Assembly: GCA_002917075.1 (NCBI GenBank)
Contig: NTMA01000003.1
Span: forward strand, 558,001-622,000
From: Hawksworthiomyces lignivorus
Taxonomy: Eukaryota > Ascomycota > Sordariomycetes > Ophiostomatales > Ophiostomataceae
Direction: 5' to 3'
DNA: 64,000 nucleotides
Shown: in pieces, positions 10,722 through 22,906 of the stretch
Layout of the letters: each line of letters opens with the position of its first letter
Position numbering within the stretch: the first letter of the stretch is position 1
Translations under genes and position numbers: made by a program
The notes under the pieces: generated by a model
Told to the model about the DNA's origin: nothing
The model's database searches: none
What the model saw: the letters and a program-made list of their open reading frames with translations, nothing else

Positions 10722-12022
10722 TCAATAACAGAGAGGGGATCTGTAAGTAATACTGTTAACTAAATGTTCCCCCGCACCAGTTGTTCTAGGAATTAGAAAG
10801 AGGGAAGCGTCTTCTGTCTTACCAAGTGGACCTGGATGGCAAATACCCATACGAAACCCAGGCATGCCAGGCACTTCTCGGCCAAGGTTCAGTGGAAAGC
10901 CGCGGCCTCCAGCAGGGCCGCCAGCGGTGCCACGAATGAATCTATTGAGATCAGTTCCAGAACCGAAGTCGACATTCGCAGAAACCAATTCTGCGACCTT
11001 GCAGGCCACTTCCAAAATAGAGCCCACGATGGCAGCTGTCGATGGCCCTTGTTCCTGTGGGTAGATGCCATGGGAGCTCGCTGGATCATCTGGGCCTGGT
11101 TCTCTAGACGGACCTGTCTGAGGATATGAACCATTGGCATAGGCACTGTTTCTGGGATAAAATTGCGACTGTTGTTTCTGCTGCGGCACCAGTCCCAGCA
11201 ATTTCCCGGCCTCTGTTTCCTGTGCAGGCATGCCGGCGCTCAACTCCTGCATGATACGCAGAGATGCGGGCATCATCTGATATGTATCCGCATGGCCGTA
11301 GCAGCGTGCAACCATCTCACGGGCGTTCCGGGCCATATGATCTCGGCCAGACTCGGAGAACCAGTCGATGAAGGTGCCGTCGAGGTCGCCATTAGCGCGG
11401 TATCCACGTCCATGGCTGTAAAAGACAGGCATAGCCATAGATCCACCTTCCATCCACTGGGTCTGGAGCATCTGGAGCTTGCGCTGGAAGGTGCTCCTCT
11501 GTCCCTCGCTGTTGGCGGTCCAAAAGGTAGTGACAAATACCAAACTACTCTCGACAAAATCGTCGCCACACAAGGCGTGCACAAACCGAAACAGCTGGCG
11601 GTCGAGGTCCTCGAAACGAGGCTGGTTGATACAGGTGACGTAGAGGATACCAGAGAAGCGAGCACCCAGGTGAGCGGAGTGGATAGCTCGGATTCCGCGC
11701 ACGATAGCATAAAAGGCATGCTCCTGCTGATGGACATCAAAGCCGGGAGTGTCCATGATGAAATAGGGGTGGCTGGCTATAGTGGCCTTGTCGATGGCAA
11801 AGTCGGTAGTGCCTAGGCGAGCGATAGCGTTAGAAAGAGAACAAATAGGGCCGGTTGACAAGTTGGATAGAAATAGCTACCTGGATCTAGAGACTCCTGA
11901 GAATGACCGAAACTATTAGTCAAGTCTTCCATGAGAGAAGACTTGCCAGCTCCGGTACGCCCAATGATGATAATTACATCAGGGACTTTACCTGCGCTAT
12001 AAGCCTGCTTGTTAGGATACAT
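10722..12022 (-). CDS. AIG1-like P-loop GTPase domain protein, 410 aa
   Basis: Predicted GTP-binding protein of unknown role, of the fungal AIG1/G-domain type. Exons 12022-11881 and 11812-10722 with a 68-nt intron give 411 codons. G1/Walker A is GRTGAGKSS at residues 21-29, G3 is DTPGFD after the intron, and LVFVTTFW is in the place where family members have the LVTT(M)W strand. The region FSGILYVTCINQPRFEDLDRQ also follows the family pattern. The C-terminal third is low-complexity, rich in Gly, Pro and Gln, with no transmembrane segment. The start at 12022 is chosen because it is the first ATG in frame before the P-loop. An upstream mini-exon from 12085 would need a 30-nt intron and was not accepted. 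Confidence 0.75.
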
Positions 12023-14050
12023 TCTCTAGGAACGTCAATGGAACGAGAGACTTACCGAGGCCAGGCTTCTAGTTCTGCCAGACATTCTGTCGTCCGTTCC
12101 ATATTGGCTGCGTACATAGAGTTTGATGCAGATGTTCTAGGGAATTGTATGTCAAAGTAGAGATTCGAAAAAATCGTTTGAAGTCTGATGGAGACAAATT
12201 GAAACGATGTCCAGAAGGGACGACTTGCACATATGAATGTTACTTATTTAACTATTAAATTAATTGTAAGCCTTGTCTGTGTTGGTGTGCGTGTTGCCTA
12301 CTGCTCGTTGGGCCTAGCAGGCAGGCCTGACTCGAGGGTCTCGAAAGAGGCCCATTATCAGGCCTACCCTCTTCCTTTCGACACAGTCTGCCTTGCGCAT
12401 TGCGTTCATAAATTTATTTCTTCAAGAAGCTTCCATCCTCTATGTAGGATTTAAACACGTAAATATGTATTCAGTGATGTAGATGGCGAAGGTATGAACA
12501 AAGGCGATCGCAGCTTGGGAAAGAGCATAGGCAGAACCGGCCCAAAACATGGCCCAAAAACCTGGCGAAGCTTTCTGACCAAAATTTATTTTTACTAGGA
12601 GTCGATCTTGAAAAACGCCTAACTATTTAATATTCTGCCAATATATTTTGAGAATGTAGGCGACGGAAGAAAAAGACAGAGAACCTCTTTTAAGGTATCA
12701 CAAGTAACCCGACGAGCGACAGTCTCTGAAGTATGTTTAACTATCGCATATCGGTAGTCGTCATGTAGTAGAGCTTTATTATGTGAAAAGATAAGAAATT
12801 TTGAAGTCTGATAGGACGATATCAAATAATTGAAGAAAAAAAATTTCCATAGGCATATGAAGAACATTAAGATTGTAATTAGGAGCAGTGCACAAAAAGA
12901 TGTGAGGATTGGTGATACGAAGAGACCCACTTTTAGTCAATTGCTGGGCATAGTTCAAGTAGTAGGAAAAGCCTTCTCTTTTTCTAATCTCCACAGTTAA
13001 GACTACTTATTATGAAGTACTTCAGAGTATTTCTGACGAATTAAAAAGTTAAATACAGCAACAAGAGGTAAAAGGAAACAAGTGGATGTCACAGTCCTAA
13101 CATAAGAGTCTGCTCTCTTCTACTAATTGTCACCGTCCTGGCCCCAAAGTTCTGTATTTATTTTAATCTTTGTCTGTATTTTCCTTTTGTGGCTTTTCGT
13201 GTTTTATTCTCGTCTGCAACTAAGTCTTCGCTTTCTTATTATATGGAACTAATATAAAACTTGTATTTTATCTTTTTACTTCCGTTTTCGCATATTTGAT
13301 CTCTTAGATTTCCATCGTAACAAGATACGGCATGCCGCTATTTAAGTGTGTTTTAAAGACAAGCTGGAGCTTCTAGCCCAGTTCCAAGAATTCTGTTTCA
13401 CAAAATATGCTAGAATGTGTATGAATGGAGAAATATTTCAATTTCAAGGAGACTATAACACTAGTTTTGCCAGGCTTAGAATAAGAAACAGAAAATGCGC
13501 CTTTCTGAGGTCTATTTACTTTGCCATCCTGTAGTACCTTAGCCACTAACTCGTGGCTGTTAGCATGTGCCACTCAAAGTTCCGTCTAACATTTTGAAAA
13601 CTCACGTTGTTAAAACTCTCCTTTTCTAACGCAAGTCATCTTAAAATAAAATCCAGTGATAAACTATATGCTAAAGCATATACCTCTCGCTTAGTATCCT
13701 AATTCCAATAGCTGTACCGCTCTTTAGCTCTAGCCGCTGTTTATGGCGGCTTTAGCAGAGTGGGGCTTTTGCTTGTGAAGCAGTCCCTTCCTGTGGTTGC
13801 AGTCTATTAGTAGCCGACCGTCTCCGCGGCGCGGTGTTTTGGAAAGACCGTATTATTTGGTCATGCACTACTACACTCTACAGAGAAATCTGTCCGGACA
13901 GATTCACCATGCTAACTAACCAACGTCGATTTCAGCATCTCTTCCACTAGCAAGACCAATTGCTTTGAAGTTGCTTATTTCGCGCAACAGACTCAACTCT
14001 ATCCATAGGCACGGCCCGCATCAACGGCGGGGACTTAACGTAGTACAAAC
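12023..14050. other. AT-rich gene-free region
   Basis: About 2 kb, strongly AT-rich with short meaningless frames. No gene, RNA or repeat recognised. Around 13735-13765 there is a small hairpin-like stretch (AGCCGCTG..TGGCGGCT). Confidence 0.55.
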
Positions 14051-16065
14051 ATGCAGAATATTCGCCAACAAAAGAAGATACACCTCGGCCTTACGCCACA
14101 CTGCGGCATCTGTGGCATGGTCATGGCTGTTGGTGAGAGATGCACCGTCATGCTCGGAAAGAACGAGACGACAGAATACATGCACTGCGCCAACGCCTTT
14201 GACTTCCCCGAATATGGCTTCTTCCACAGCGAGCGGCGCCTCCCAGACGGCACACCGCTGTGCCGCAACCCGGAGTGCTCACAAGGCACCGCCACGCTGG
14301 AGGCCTGCACTGTCCATGTTGACTGCCTTGCTCTGTTCCGGCAGCACTTCGCTCCAGGTGACAAGGACGCCCTAGAGAGGCTGTGGGTGGTGGCGGCATG
14401 GCGGCGCCCATGGCGGCAAGTGCCTTGGCTGTGGCTCAACGGATCGGACGCCCCTGTGTCCGTGGCGGAGTGGGTGGCTGCCACCAGCGCGGACGAGCAG
14501 AGCAGCCTTGGTCAGCTGATCACGGGCTTGTTGCGTCTACCACCCGAGATCGTGGGGATGATCCGCCTGCAGTCTGCAGAGAGCCTCTTTTGGCGCTTCG
14601 GCGTGGTGCTCGACTGGATCCGCCGCCTGGCCACACGTGCCCTGCCGCAGGAATTGCTATCTATGCCTCTGTGCAGCATCACTGCTTGGGAGCGCGGTAC
14701 CCCGCCAGTCGCAGCTGCGCCAGCATCCGCAGCGCGTCTGCCCATTGTCCGCCTGACTATCGATGCCTATGGGCTGCGCACCATCGAAAGGCTGTCGTGC
14801 GCACCGGCAACGCGGAACTGGCGGTCTCATACTGAAGCGTTTGTCGTTGTGGATGTGAACCAGGTTCAAGACGTCACAGCCCATTTCAAAGTAAGGCAGC
14901 TTTCAGGTCCCAACTTCCTCTCTCGTCAGCCCTCTGCTAAGACAAATCTTCCAGTTTGGGTACGCCCGCTTGGAGCTGCCTACGGGGATGGAGGGCCTTC
15001 ATGTCTGGGATACGCCAACGCCACCCGCACTAACGGACTGTCGCTTGGTCTTGAGTGATGCCAAGCCTACCAGGCGTCTTCAAACCATCCCGTTTGATAG
15101 GGCGGAGGGTGTGACAATCTTCTTCCAATATGGCAAAGTGATAGATATGCATATGCATACACCATCCACGCCTGTTGCGCAGATGAAGTGTCTTTCCTTA
15201 CACCCTATCAATGCGGTGTGGGTGTACGTACCCTTTGCAGCAGGCGACCGCGTCTTGGAGTTTGGCACACGGCGTTCAGTGCCTAGAGATGACGAGGATG
15301 AGGACGAAACGAATACCTACGGCTATTATGATCTCTGCTTTATTGTAAGCAGAGCAAGTCAGATTCTATTTCATGAAGCTAAATATGTACTGATGGGCTC
15401 CCTAGTTCCGCACACAGCTTTTGGGTGATGTCGCAGTGGGCTCGCTCCTCAAAGGTCCGTTTCAAGATACACGTCTCGCATGTGCTCAGCCGGTAACGCT
15501 CGTCTACAATGTCCTTGAGTCGGACATCTTGTCTGTTGTAGGCGTCCATACGACGAGTCCACCAGTCGATCACCCGACACCCGAGGTTCCGTTTGGTGAT
15601 CTTCCACGCCGAGTGCCTATAACGGCAAATGATTATATGTGGTACGTGTCGCAGGCACCACTTGACCACGTCGTCCGCCTGCGCGTCTTCTCCGACAAAG
15701 ACTTTGGCTTCTCCCGAGGCTTGCTCTTGGAATACGAAAACGGCGGCCAACGCGCGCTCGGTCAGTGCCGTATCGGAATCGACACTACCTGCGACTATGA
15801 GCAACCCAAATGCTTGTGCGTGCGCTATTCCACCCACAAACACATTGTGAAGGATCCATCGCCGAGGCAGCCGGACACCGAATACTGGCGCATCATATAT
15901 GTCCAAGCTACGAACACCCAGGACCACGATCATGACCACGACGGCGACCGTGACAACGATCACGGTTACAGAAAGCCAATATGGGAGTGCAGTGCCTTCC
16001 GCGGCCTTTTAGAGTTCTGCTTTACAGCCAAAGACTCTGAGCTTAACATATATGATGAAGCATAA
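14051..16065 (+). CDS. Uncharacterised Cys-rich fungal protein, 625 aa
   Basis: Three exons: 14051-14890, 14955-15344 and 15418-16065 (introns 64 and 73 nt, all phase 0), 626 codons. The N-terminal ~90 residues carry paired cysteines and histidines (CGICGMVM, YMHCANAF, LCRNPEC, HVDCLALF) that could bind zinc, followed by an amphipathic helix region resembling an F-box (LLRLPPEIVGMIRLQSAESLFWRFG). The rest (about 240-625) has no motif I can name. It ends with a His/Asp-rich tract (DHDHDHDGDRDNDHG) and a short conserved-looking tail. No signal peptide or membrane segment. The overall form fits uncharacterised fungal F-box-like proteins, but I do not claim a function. It stands alone between two long gene-free regions. 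Confidence 0.72.
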
Positions 16066-19000
16066 AGAGGCGCCCGTGGTGCATAACAGCGAATCCAAAC
16101 TGAGCAAGAAGGGATGAGCATGTAAATTGCAGCCTTTCGACCATCTTTTACTACACAGTCTAGACAGAAATGTGGTTGCCAACACTGTGTCGTTCCAACA
16201 GCATCCTCCGTGTCTCAGTTATTAACTGCACATGCAGCAGACCACAATATTATTGGTTTTAAAATCACTCAAATGCTCTAGGCCATGCTGTCTGAAGATT
16301 GTAGAATCGACCACATAACACGTTGATCACCGTCTTTGAAGCCGTTGACGCCTCTCTTCTTGAAAGTGGTAGGTGGCTGAAGGGAAATCGGCCGATCCAA
16401 TTGAAGTACAGTTGAATAGGGAACACAGTAGCCGCAGAAGCTTTAGAGCTTGTTTGTGCACGACTGCGTGAGAAATGGTAAATTATTGAATCAAAGTGCG
16501 TCTACCCCGAAGAGAAAGAGAAACACTTGTTCAGCAGATAAATGTTGAGCACCACAGACGTTGGTGCTTTGCCTGGCAGCTCTACACGACGCGGCTGGGC
16601 CGAACAAGAAAAGGCGACACATTGTGACTGTCAAATATTTCAAAAAGATCGGCTGCTCCGCCACGATTGCATTTTGATGCGTTTGCTGTATTTTTATGTA
16701 CTTCTTCCACAATGGTCGATACACTAAGGAAGAAAGAAGGAGGCCTGCACCGTTGTTCTTGTTTGTAGTTTGGCATTTTGTGGAGTGAGGCCCTTGTCTT
16801 CTTTCAATGCCTGTTTCACAAACCCGGAGGGGTTGTTACAGCACTGTATGATGGAGATGCTTGGAAAAAAAAAAAAAAAAAGGAGGGCTCCACTTTCTTT
16901 AGCTACAAATCGAGAAAACAACGCGGCCCGCGATATACAACCACGGGCTCCGCAATGCCCAAGCTTCTAGATGTATCTTGCATCTGACTTAACCCATCCA
17001 ATCAAACAATACAGACAGAGAAAGCACACGTGTTTCTTTCTTTTCTTTTCTTTTCTTTTTTTTGTTATCTTTTGGCAACTTACTGTGTTGTTGTAAAATA
17101 AGAGCTTTGGCTTGCCTTCTTAATGTTGAGTTAATATGAAATGGAAAGAATATAGGCCATCCGATCAGTATGTACTTGCATACATCCTCTTTGATACCAC
17201 ACTTGCTTTCGAACATGAAATAGATGTTCCCAGATGGGAAATCTCAATTTCAGCCATTTTTTCCTTTTATCGCTAACTTGGGATGTCCTGTCCATGTGAG
17301 AAAATTGGTAGACCAGCTATTTAAGAGCCCAAGAGTTGACATTTTCGCGATGCCTCGGTCGTAGCGCTACCTATCTTAGCGCAAGCTATGTGCTATTTTC
17401 TTGGCACTTTGTTTCCATTAACTTTCGTATATGACATTTGTTACTAGACATAAAAAAGAAGAAAAAACCGTCTTCTCCTTTTAATGGACCTCCTCTTTTA
17501 CGATCATTTATGCGCACCTTGAATGTTATCTCTCCTTTTCTTACATACAAGCTCCCAAGTTAGTAGTCAGTTTGGTTAATGTATTGCCTCTCATTTCCAC
17601 TGATCTACGGTCTGTTATGCCGCCTTAAGGCCCACCACAGCCGACTTTCCAGTGGAAGAAACTTGAGCGATCCTCTAAATTCTAGTCTCTCTATCCACCG
17701 AACACAGCACATCATCACTAAGTTTGGCTCTTAATCATCTTATACTATGATCCCCCCGCAGATCTGAGAGTTGCTTCTGAAGCACAGGTTTTCTTGATTT
17801 TGTGAACCATCTCACCGTTGGTATCCATAAATCTTCCCACATTGACATATCTTTCTCCTACTCCCCTAAGTCTGACCAGTCTCTAAACTTTCAACTAGTT
17901 GCTAAGCACGCCCGACGCAATTCAGTCTGCTACTAGAAATGTACAACACGTTTTTGAAGAATCCGGATTTCTTCTTTAATTCTTGTAGTTCTTCTCCACA
18001 TTTATCCCCTTTTCTCCATTTTCTATTGCCTACGAATTGTCGATCATGGGTCTCAACTGCCATGTTCAACGTAATGTCGCTCAGCCTCTCGGTTGCGGAA
18101 ACCGTTTGGAGACCCTGTCCGTCGTCTGTTCTCCGAGAGGAGTTATGCTACAGGCATAGTTCCCATTGGCCCGACACTAACATAGTATATTCTCCCATAG
18201 TTTTTTTTTCCCTGAACAATCCATGTCGCTCATTATGACAAGTCTTGTCATGTCTCAGTGAATGGCGTTTTCCTAGGACAGGGTCTCGCCCTAAGCTGAT
18301 GTTCTTTGTTCAGTGAAAGAAAGCTTAACTGTGAGCCGGACATGTCACCTTTGTATTCACACTGTCTTAAGCCTTTCCGTGTTCAACTCTATATTACATA
18401 ATGCTACAGGAACACCTCACTACACTGCACATACACTATTTTTCTCCTCTTTCTCACAAAACCCTGTTTCGGAACATTCCTGTTGTACTGTGGGTTTCAG
18501 CAAACAAGTTTCTTTGACAAATTAAGTTTCCCCAAGACTGCTCTAGATTCCTCTCAAAATAGATGTTTTGCTGCGACCTCTTCGGGTATTCTTCTTTCCT
18601 GATACCAAGTTTCAATGCCACAACCCCAGGTTGGATGCCTCTTGAGTTTGCCGCTCACGCTTTTCTTTTTGAAATCCAGTGCTGATTTTTTTTTCCTTGC
18701 CCATTAGGATTTTATGATAGTAATTCGATATTTTCTACGAGACAGTAACAGAATTTTAACCCAAATCTCGCCACATGAGGGGAGAAGAGGAGGATCTTCT
18801 CTGCCTTGTATAGCGTAGGGGGTGTGAAAATCATCGAGAGTTTTTTTTTTTTTTTTGTGGGAGCCTGGCGAGTGGGTCGACTCTTCTCTTGCCAAGCACG
18901 ATCACCAGGATATCAAAGACAAGGTCCAGGAACAGATGGGGGCGGAAGAGTCTCGACCGCGAGAGACTGTACATGTACATCCCCGTAGAAATAACATAAG

Positions 19001-19585
19001 TTCCAACCAATTGAAAGGACGTTAAACCTGTAGCATAGGAACAACCCTACCCCTGCTTACCAAAGAGCAGGAATTCCCGACCCAAACAAGGGCGGCTGCC
19101 CATACAGTTATTGTTGCGGCTATTATTGCCTTGCCTGAGTGTAAGTGCGCACACCGTGTAAGTGTACCTCAACGTCGGCCTCGACTCTCCTGTCTCGCGG
19201 AATCTTGCGAGGCTTGTTTTTCTAGAGAGGGAGTTCGGGTTCAAAAGCCGTCGATGTCCTGCTTTAGTCTAGCCAAGACCCTTCTTCTTCCTCTTCTCTT
19301 TTCATCCTCCGTCACGTCTTGTCCTCACGTCTTATACTTGCTTTCTATACGCAGTGGAGTTCTTGACGAACTCCTTCCTTTCCCTTGTTTATATTTTACT
19401 TCTTTGAAAGCTTCTGGCCAAGCTGATCCATTCTCTCTTCTACTGTTCAAGCCAGACTTGTATTCATTTCCCTTTTTAAAAGAACCCTTTTTTTCATATC
19501 TTTCCTGGAGAAATTGAGTGACGGTTTCTTTGATCATTTACCATAGACATCTTCAATCACTGCCTCATCATTCTTTCACTTCAAT
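16066..19585. other. Gene-free region with pyrimidine-rich leader
   Basis: About 3.5 kb without a supported gene. Contains a pyrimidine repeat at 17033-17063 and A/T homopolymers near 16864 and 18840. The last ~350 bases before 19586 are C/T-rich, as is common upstream of strongly expressed fungal genes. Short frames here lack any recognisable domain. Confidence 0.55.
17033..17063. repeat. (TTTTC)n pyrimidine microsatellite
   Basis: Four to five TTTTC-type units ending in a T run. Confidence 0.9.
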
Positions 19586-20416
19586 ATGCAGCTCACCAAC
19601 ATTATTACTTTTGGCCTCTGCGCCGTCGTGGTAACTGGGCACGTCATACCCGAACGCAGCGCCAGCGGCGTCGGCTTTGCCCGTCGCAATATTCTGAGCG
19701 ACATCTTCGGAAATCCGAATGCCCAAGGCAGCGCGAAAGCGGATGCTCAAGCGGATGCCCAAAACAACAATGCGGGTGCTAATACGGCGAAAGCCGATGC
19801 TGCAAAGGACACTGCCAAAGCCGCTGCGACAGCTAAAGACAAGGCTGACAAGAAGAACGGCAAGAACAACAACAACAACAACAATAGCACCGCTGCTGCC
19901 GCCGCTGCCGCTGCCGCTTCGTCTGCCAACCTCAATAACTCTACTGTGGCCGCCGCATCCAACAGCACCGCTTCGGCAACGCAGACCAGCAAAAATGGCA
20001 AAGGCAAAGGCAAGGCCAACGGCAAAGGCAAGGGCAGGGGTAAGGGGGCTGCTGCTGCTGCTGCCGCTGCCAGCAACGCCACCGCAGCCGAGTCAGCTGC
20101 GGCTACTTCAAGTGCCGCCGCTGCTTCAGATGCCAACGCCGCTGGGGGCTCCACCTCTGGATCAGGCGCAGGATCTGGCGTGTTGGGCGACCTACTGTCC
20201 GGCTTGCTCGATAACTTGGATGGCGGTGCTGCTGCTGGTCAGCCAGGCGCCGGCGCCGGCGGCGGCGACATTGCTGGCGAAATCGCCAACGCTCTCGGTC
20301 TAGGAGGTGGCGCCGCCGGGAATGCTAATGCCAACGCCGGAAATGCTAACGCCAACGCTGGGAATGCCAACGCCAACGACAAGGCAAACGCAAAGGCCAA
20401 CGCTGCTAACCCGTGA
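19586..20416 (+). CDS. Low-complexity Ala/Asn-rich secreted protein, 276 aa
   Basis: Function unknown. A signal peptide is evident (MQLTNIITFGLCAVVVTGHV, cleavage near residue 18-20). A likely kexin-type dibasic site follows at GFARR (residues 30-34). The mature part is low-complexity: Lys/Ala/Asp-rich (about 50-90), Asn and Ala runs (about 94-112), GKGKG repeats (about 137-153), a long Ala/Ser part, a short hydrophobic helix VLGDLLSGLLDNL (about 199-211), then Gly/Ala-rich sequence and three tandem GNANANA units before the stop. Several N-S-T and N-A-T sites could be glycosylated. One exon. The composition suggests a cell-wall-associated or effector-like protein, but that is inference. Coding-like composition continues about 110 nt past the stop in another frame, so a small 3' intron cannot be excluded. 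Confidence 0.7.
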   Translation: MQLTNIITFGLCAVVVTGHVIPERSASGVGFARRNILSDIFGNPNAQGSAKADAQADAQNNNAGANTAKADAAKDTAKAAATAKDKADKKNGKNNNNNNNSTAAAAAAAAASSANLNNSTVAAASNSTASATQTSKNGKGKGKANGKGKGRGKGAAAAAAAASNATAAESAAATSSAAAASDANAAGGSTSGSGAGSGVLGDLLSGLLDNLDGGAAAGQPGAGAGGGDIAGEIANALGLGGGAAGNANANAGNANANAGNANANDKANAKANAANP

Positions 20417-22906
20417 GGCAACATCGCTGCTGTACCAGCGGCGGTAGCTGGGGCAGAATCAGACAGAGCAACAACGTCGGCGGCGCCAGCCAGGACGATG
20501 ATGTCGGAAGCGCCAGCGGTGTCTGCATCTTATCGTTCACAGTTTTGTCAGTGCGATTGCGATTGTGTTGGTAGTTCAGAAGGCTATCTGCGGGATTCAA
20601 AACTTTTGTAACCAAAACTCAAAAGACAAAGTCTACATTGTCACATTACAACCTTTTCATCTTAGGGCTTCATTTCTTTTCTCTTGTATAAAGACAATTT
20701 CTCTTTTTGCCTTCACGTTTTAGTCACGCAGGTCATCCTGAGTGACGATCATCAAAAAAATAATCCAAGGGGGAACATTTCTGTCGATTGTATCGTATGG
20801 CCCTTTTTAGAAATGCCTCACATAACGCGGTCTCCCCCACTGGTTGGCAATACCATGCTACCACGCTGATAGTGTTCTGTATAACAACTACGGAGGACCT
20901 CCATTTGGACGTACTGCCTTTTTGGTGTCGTTACATTCCTTTGACAATAATCTACCTGTGCATCGACATATGGTCCCGTGCAGTTTTTCCTATTCTGTGA
21001 AAACCTACAATTTAGTGCTTTTAAAGTACACTTAGTCTTTAGCAACTTTCTGCACTTCCTAGCATAAGAAAATATGACAGAGCCGCATCTTACGAACAGA
21101 GACAGGATAAAGACTGCTGAGTTTTAACAAAAGCTTAACTAGAGTTCGCTATTGAAAGCGAAAGTGTGGCTGCAGTGTGCAATGAGGAGGCCCGCACACG
21201 CGAAAGTTGATACTCCCCTACTACGGTGTATACGACAATTGGCGGATTGCTGCACAGCACTTTTGGCTGTGTGGGATGAGAGAAAATATGGTTAGTCCGT
21301 CTTGCTACAAAAGAAACCTGAGAGCTTGTTAAAGGCTGTGCCAACCCCCCAACGGCGGCTACGTAGCATTCGCTGGCCTTATACACAATTGTGCATAGAG
21401 AGGTGCGGGCGAAAGAAGAATAGAAGCACGCCACATCTAGGGTCTACCGTCTGCTCTCTCGTCTTGTGAAATGCTCGTTTAGTCAACTGTGGGATAGCGC
21501 AAGTAACTCGGCCAGCGAATATTATTAGGGCAGACATAAGTTGCATCTTGTAAACAACCACGGTTGGCTTGAATAAACACAGAATTGATGCCTTCCCTGT
21601 CTGCAAGACGAACCCCTTCCACATCTCTCTCGTCGCTACGCACACGAGCGTATTTCGTATATGTGCGGGCCTTTCCGCCTAAATACAGGACAGGAAAGTC
21701 GGGCTGCACCAGCCTGAAAGCTGAAGTCTATTGCGCCAATGAATGGCCGCGGGCGTCTCGTTCAGGCGAAATCCCCCTATCCATTACGTTAAGCCGGCCC
21801 TAAATTTACTGTGCGCAGTCACGTCGAATGACCCTGACGCGGTGCCCCAACCCCTCACCTAGCGTCCTGAGCATAAGGCGTTAGCGCGCCAAGCGATTGA
21901 AGTTTGGCAAACACAAAAGGTGGTCCAGCCTCGCTTAAGAGAGAATCAAAGAGGGAACAGGAACATCCGTCTAGCCATGTTGTGTTTGGATCGTTTGCGG
22001 CCTGAAATGCATCCTGGGCGACTTAATGATGCGAGAAAAAAATGGTGTTCAAGTGATATTAAAGGCAGAGCTTGCGCGGAAAGGAACGGTATGAAGGAGA
22101 ATTAACTGCAATTATGTGTTCTATTCTCTTCGTTACTGTCACACTAAGTTTTCTATTCTCTCGAAGGATCGTGAAGCTTGCATATGTCCTTTCGGTATGC
22201 TAATCCAGATATTCAGCTTGCGGCCAGGTATCGTTCAGTTTTGTGCTTCGAAGCTCACAGGAAATGACACACGACATCCAGGCCCTCAAATTTGGTTAGT
22301 TCATTTCACGGCACAGCCTATCGTTTGTGCATCCCATTTTCCTCCCAACACCGGCTTCTTCTCCTGTATCTTCGTATTATCTTTCCCCTCTTTTCTTTCA
22401 ACACCTTTACTCAATGAGTATGGAGGGTATACTAATGCATCATGTACGACGCCATGTTAAGATGTACCTGTCGGAACAGACCTCCTGACCCCACACTCTT
22501 TTTATTCTTGGTTTTTATTACGCTTCTTCCCTATCTGTGAGCCGTTATTCGAGCAGTATGGTTACCCCTGGCTGACACCGGAATGGGAGGTGGCAAGGGA
22601 ATGCGCCTCCTACTTCTTATTTCAGATAGAGAAGGAAGAAGAGAGGTAAGGGCAAGAGTGGTTGGTCAAGGACGAGCATAGAACTCACTCTCGAACCTCG
22701 TCCACGTTGGACCATAAAAAAACTCGCATGTATCTCCAGGCATTTTGATTGCTTGGCGTTGTGCGGCTCTTACGAGAATTGCAATATAAGAACACTACTC
22801 CACTTCTCGAGATCAGCTCAGAATTCCGGCTTGCTAGCTGTTAGTTCTATTCTATACGCTCGAAGTACCTTGCTAGAATCCAGATGTTGTTATCGGTTTG
22901 CTGAAA
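20417..22906. other. Gene-free region
   Basis: About 2.5 kb with no supported gene. It contains the 3' flank of the Ala/Asn-rich gene and the promoter of the aspartic-protease pseudogene. No RNA gene or repeat recognised. Confidence 0.55.

Noticed and set aside
12026..12085. Mini-exon MSGRTRSLAS for the GTPase gene
   Set aside because: Would require a 30-nt intron, below a credible size, although the phase would fit.
13665..13690. Short palindrome around TATGCTAAAGCATA
   Set aside because: Small, AT-rich, no flanking structure; expected by chance.
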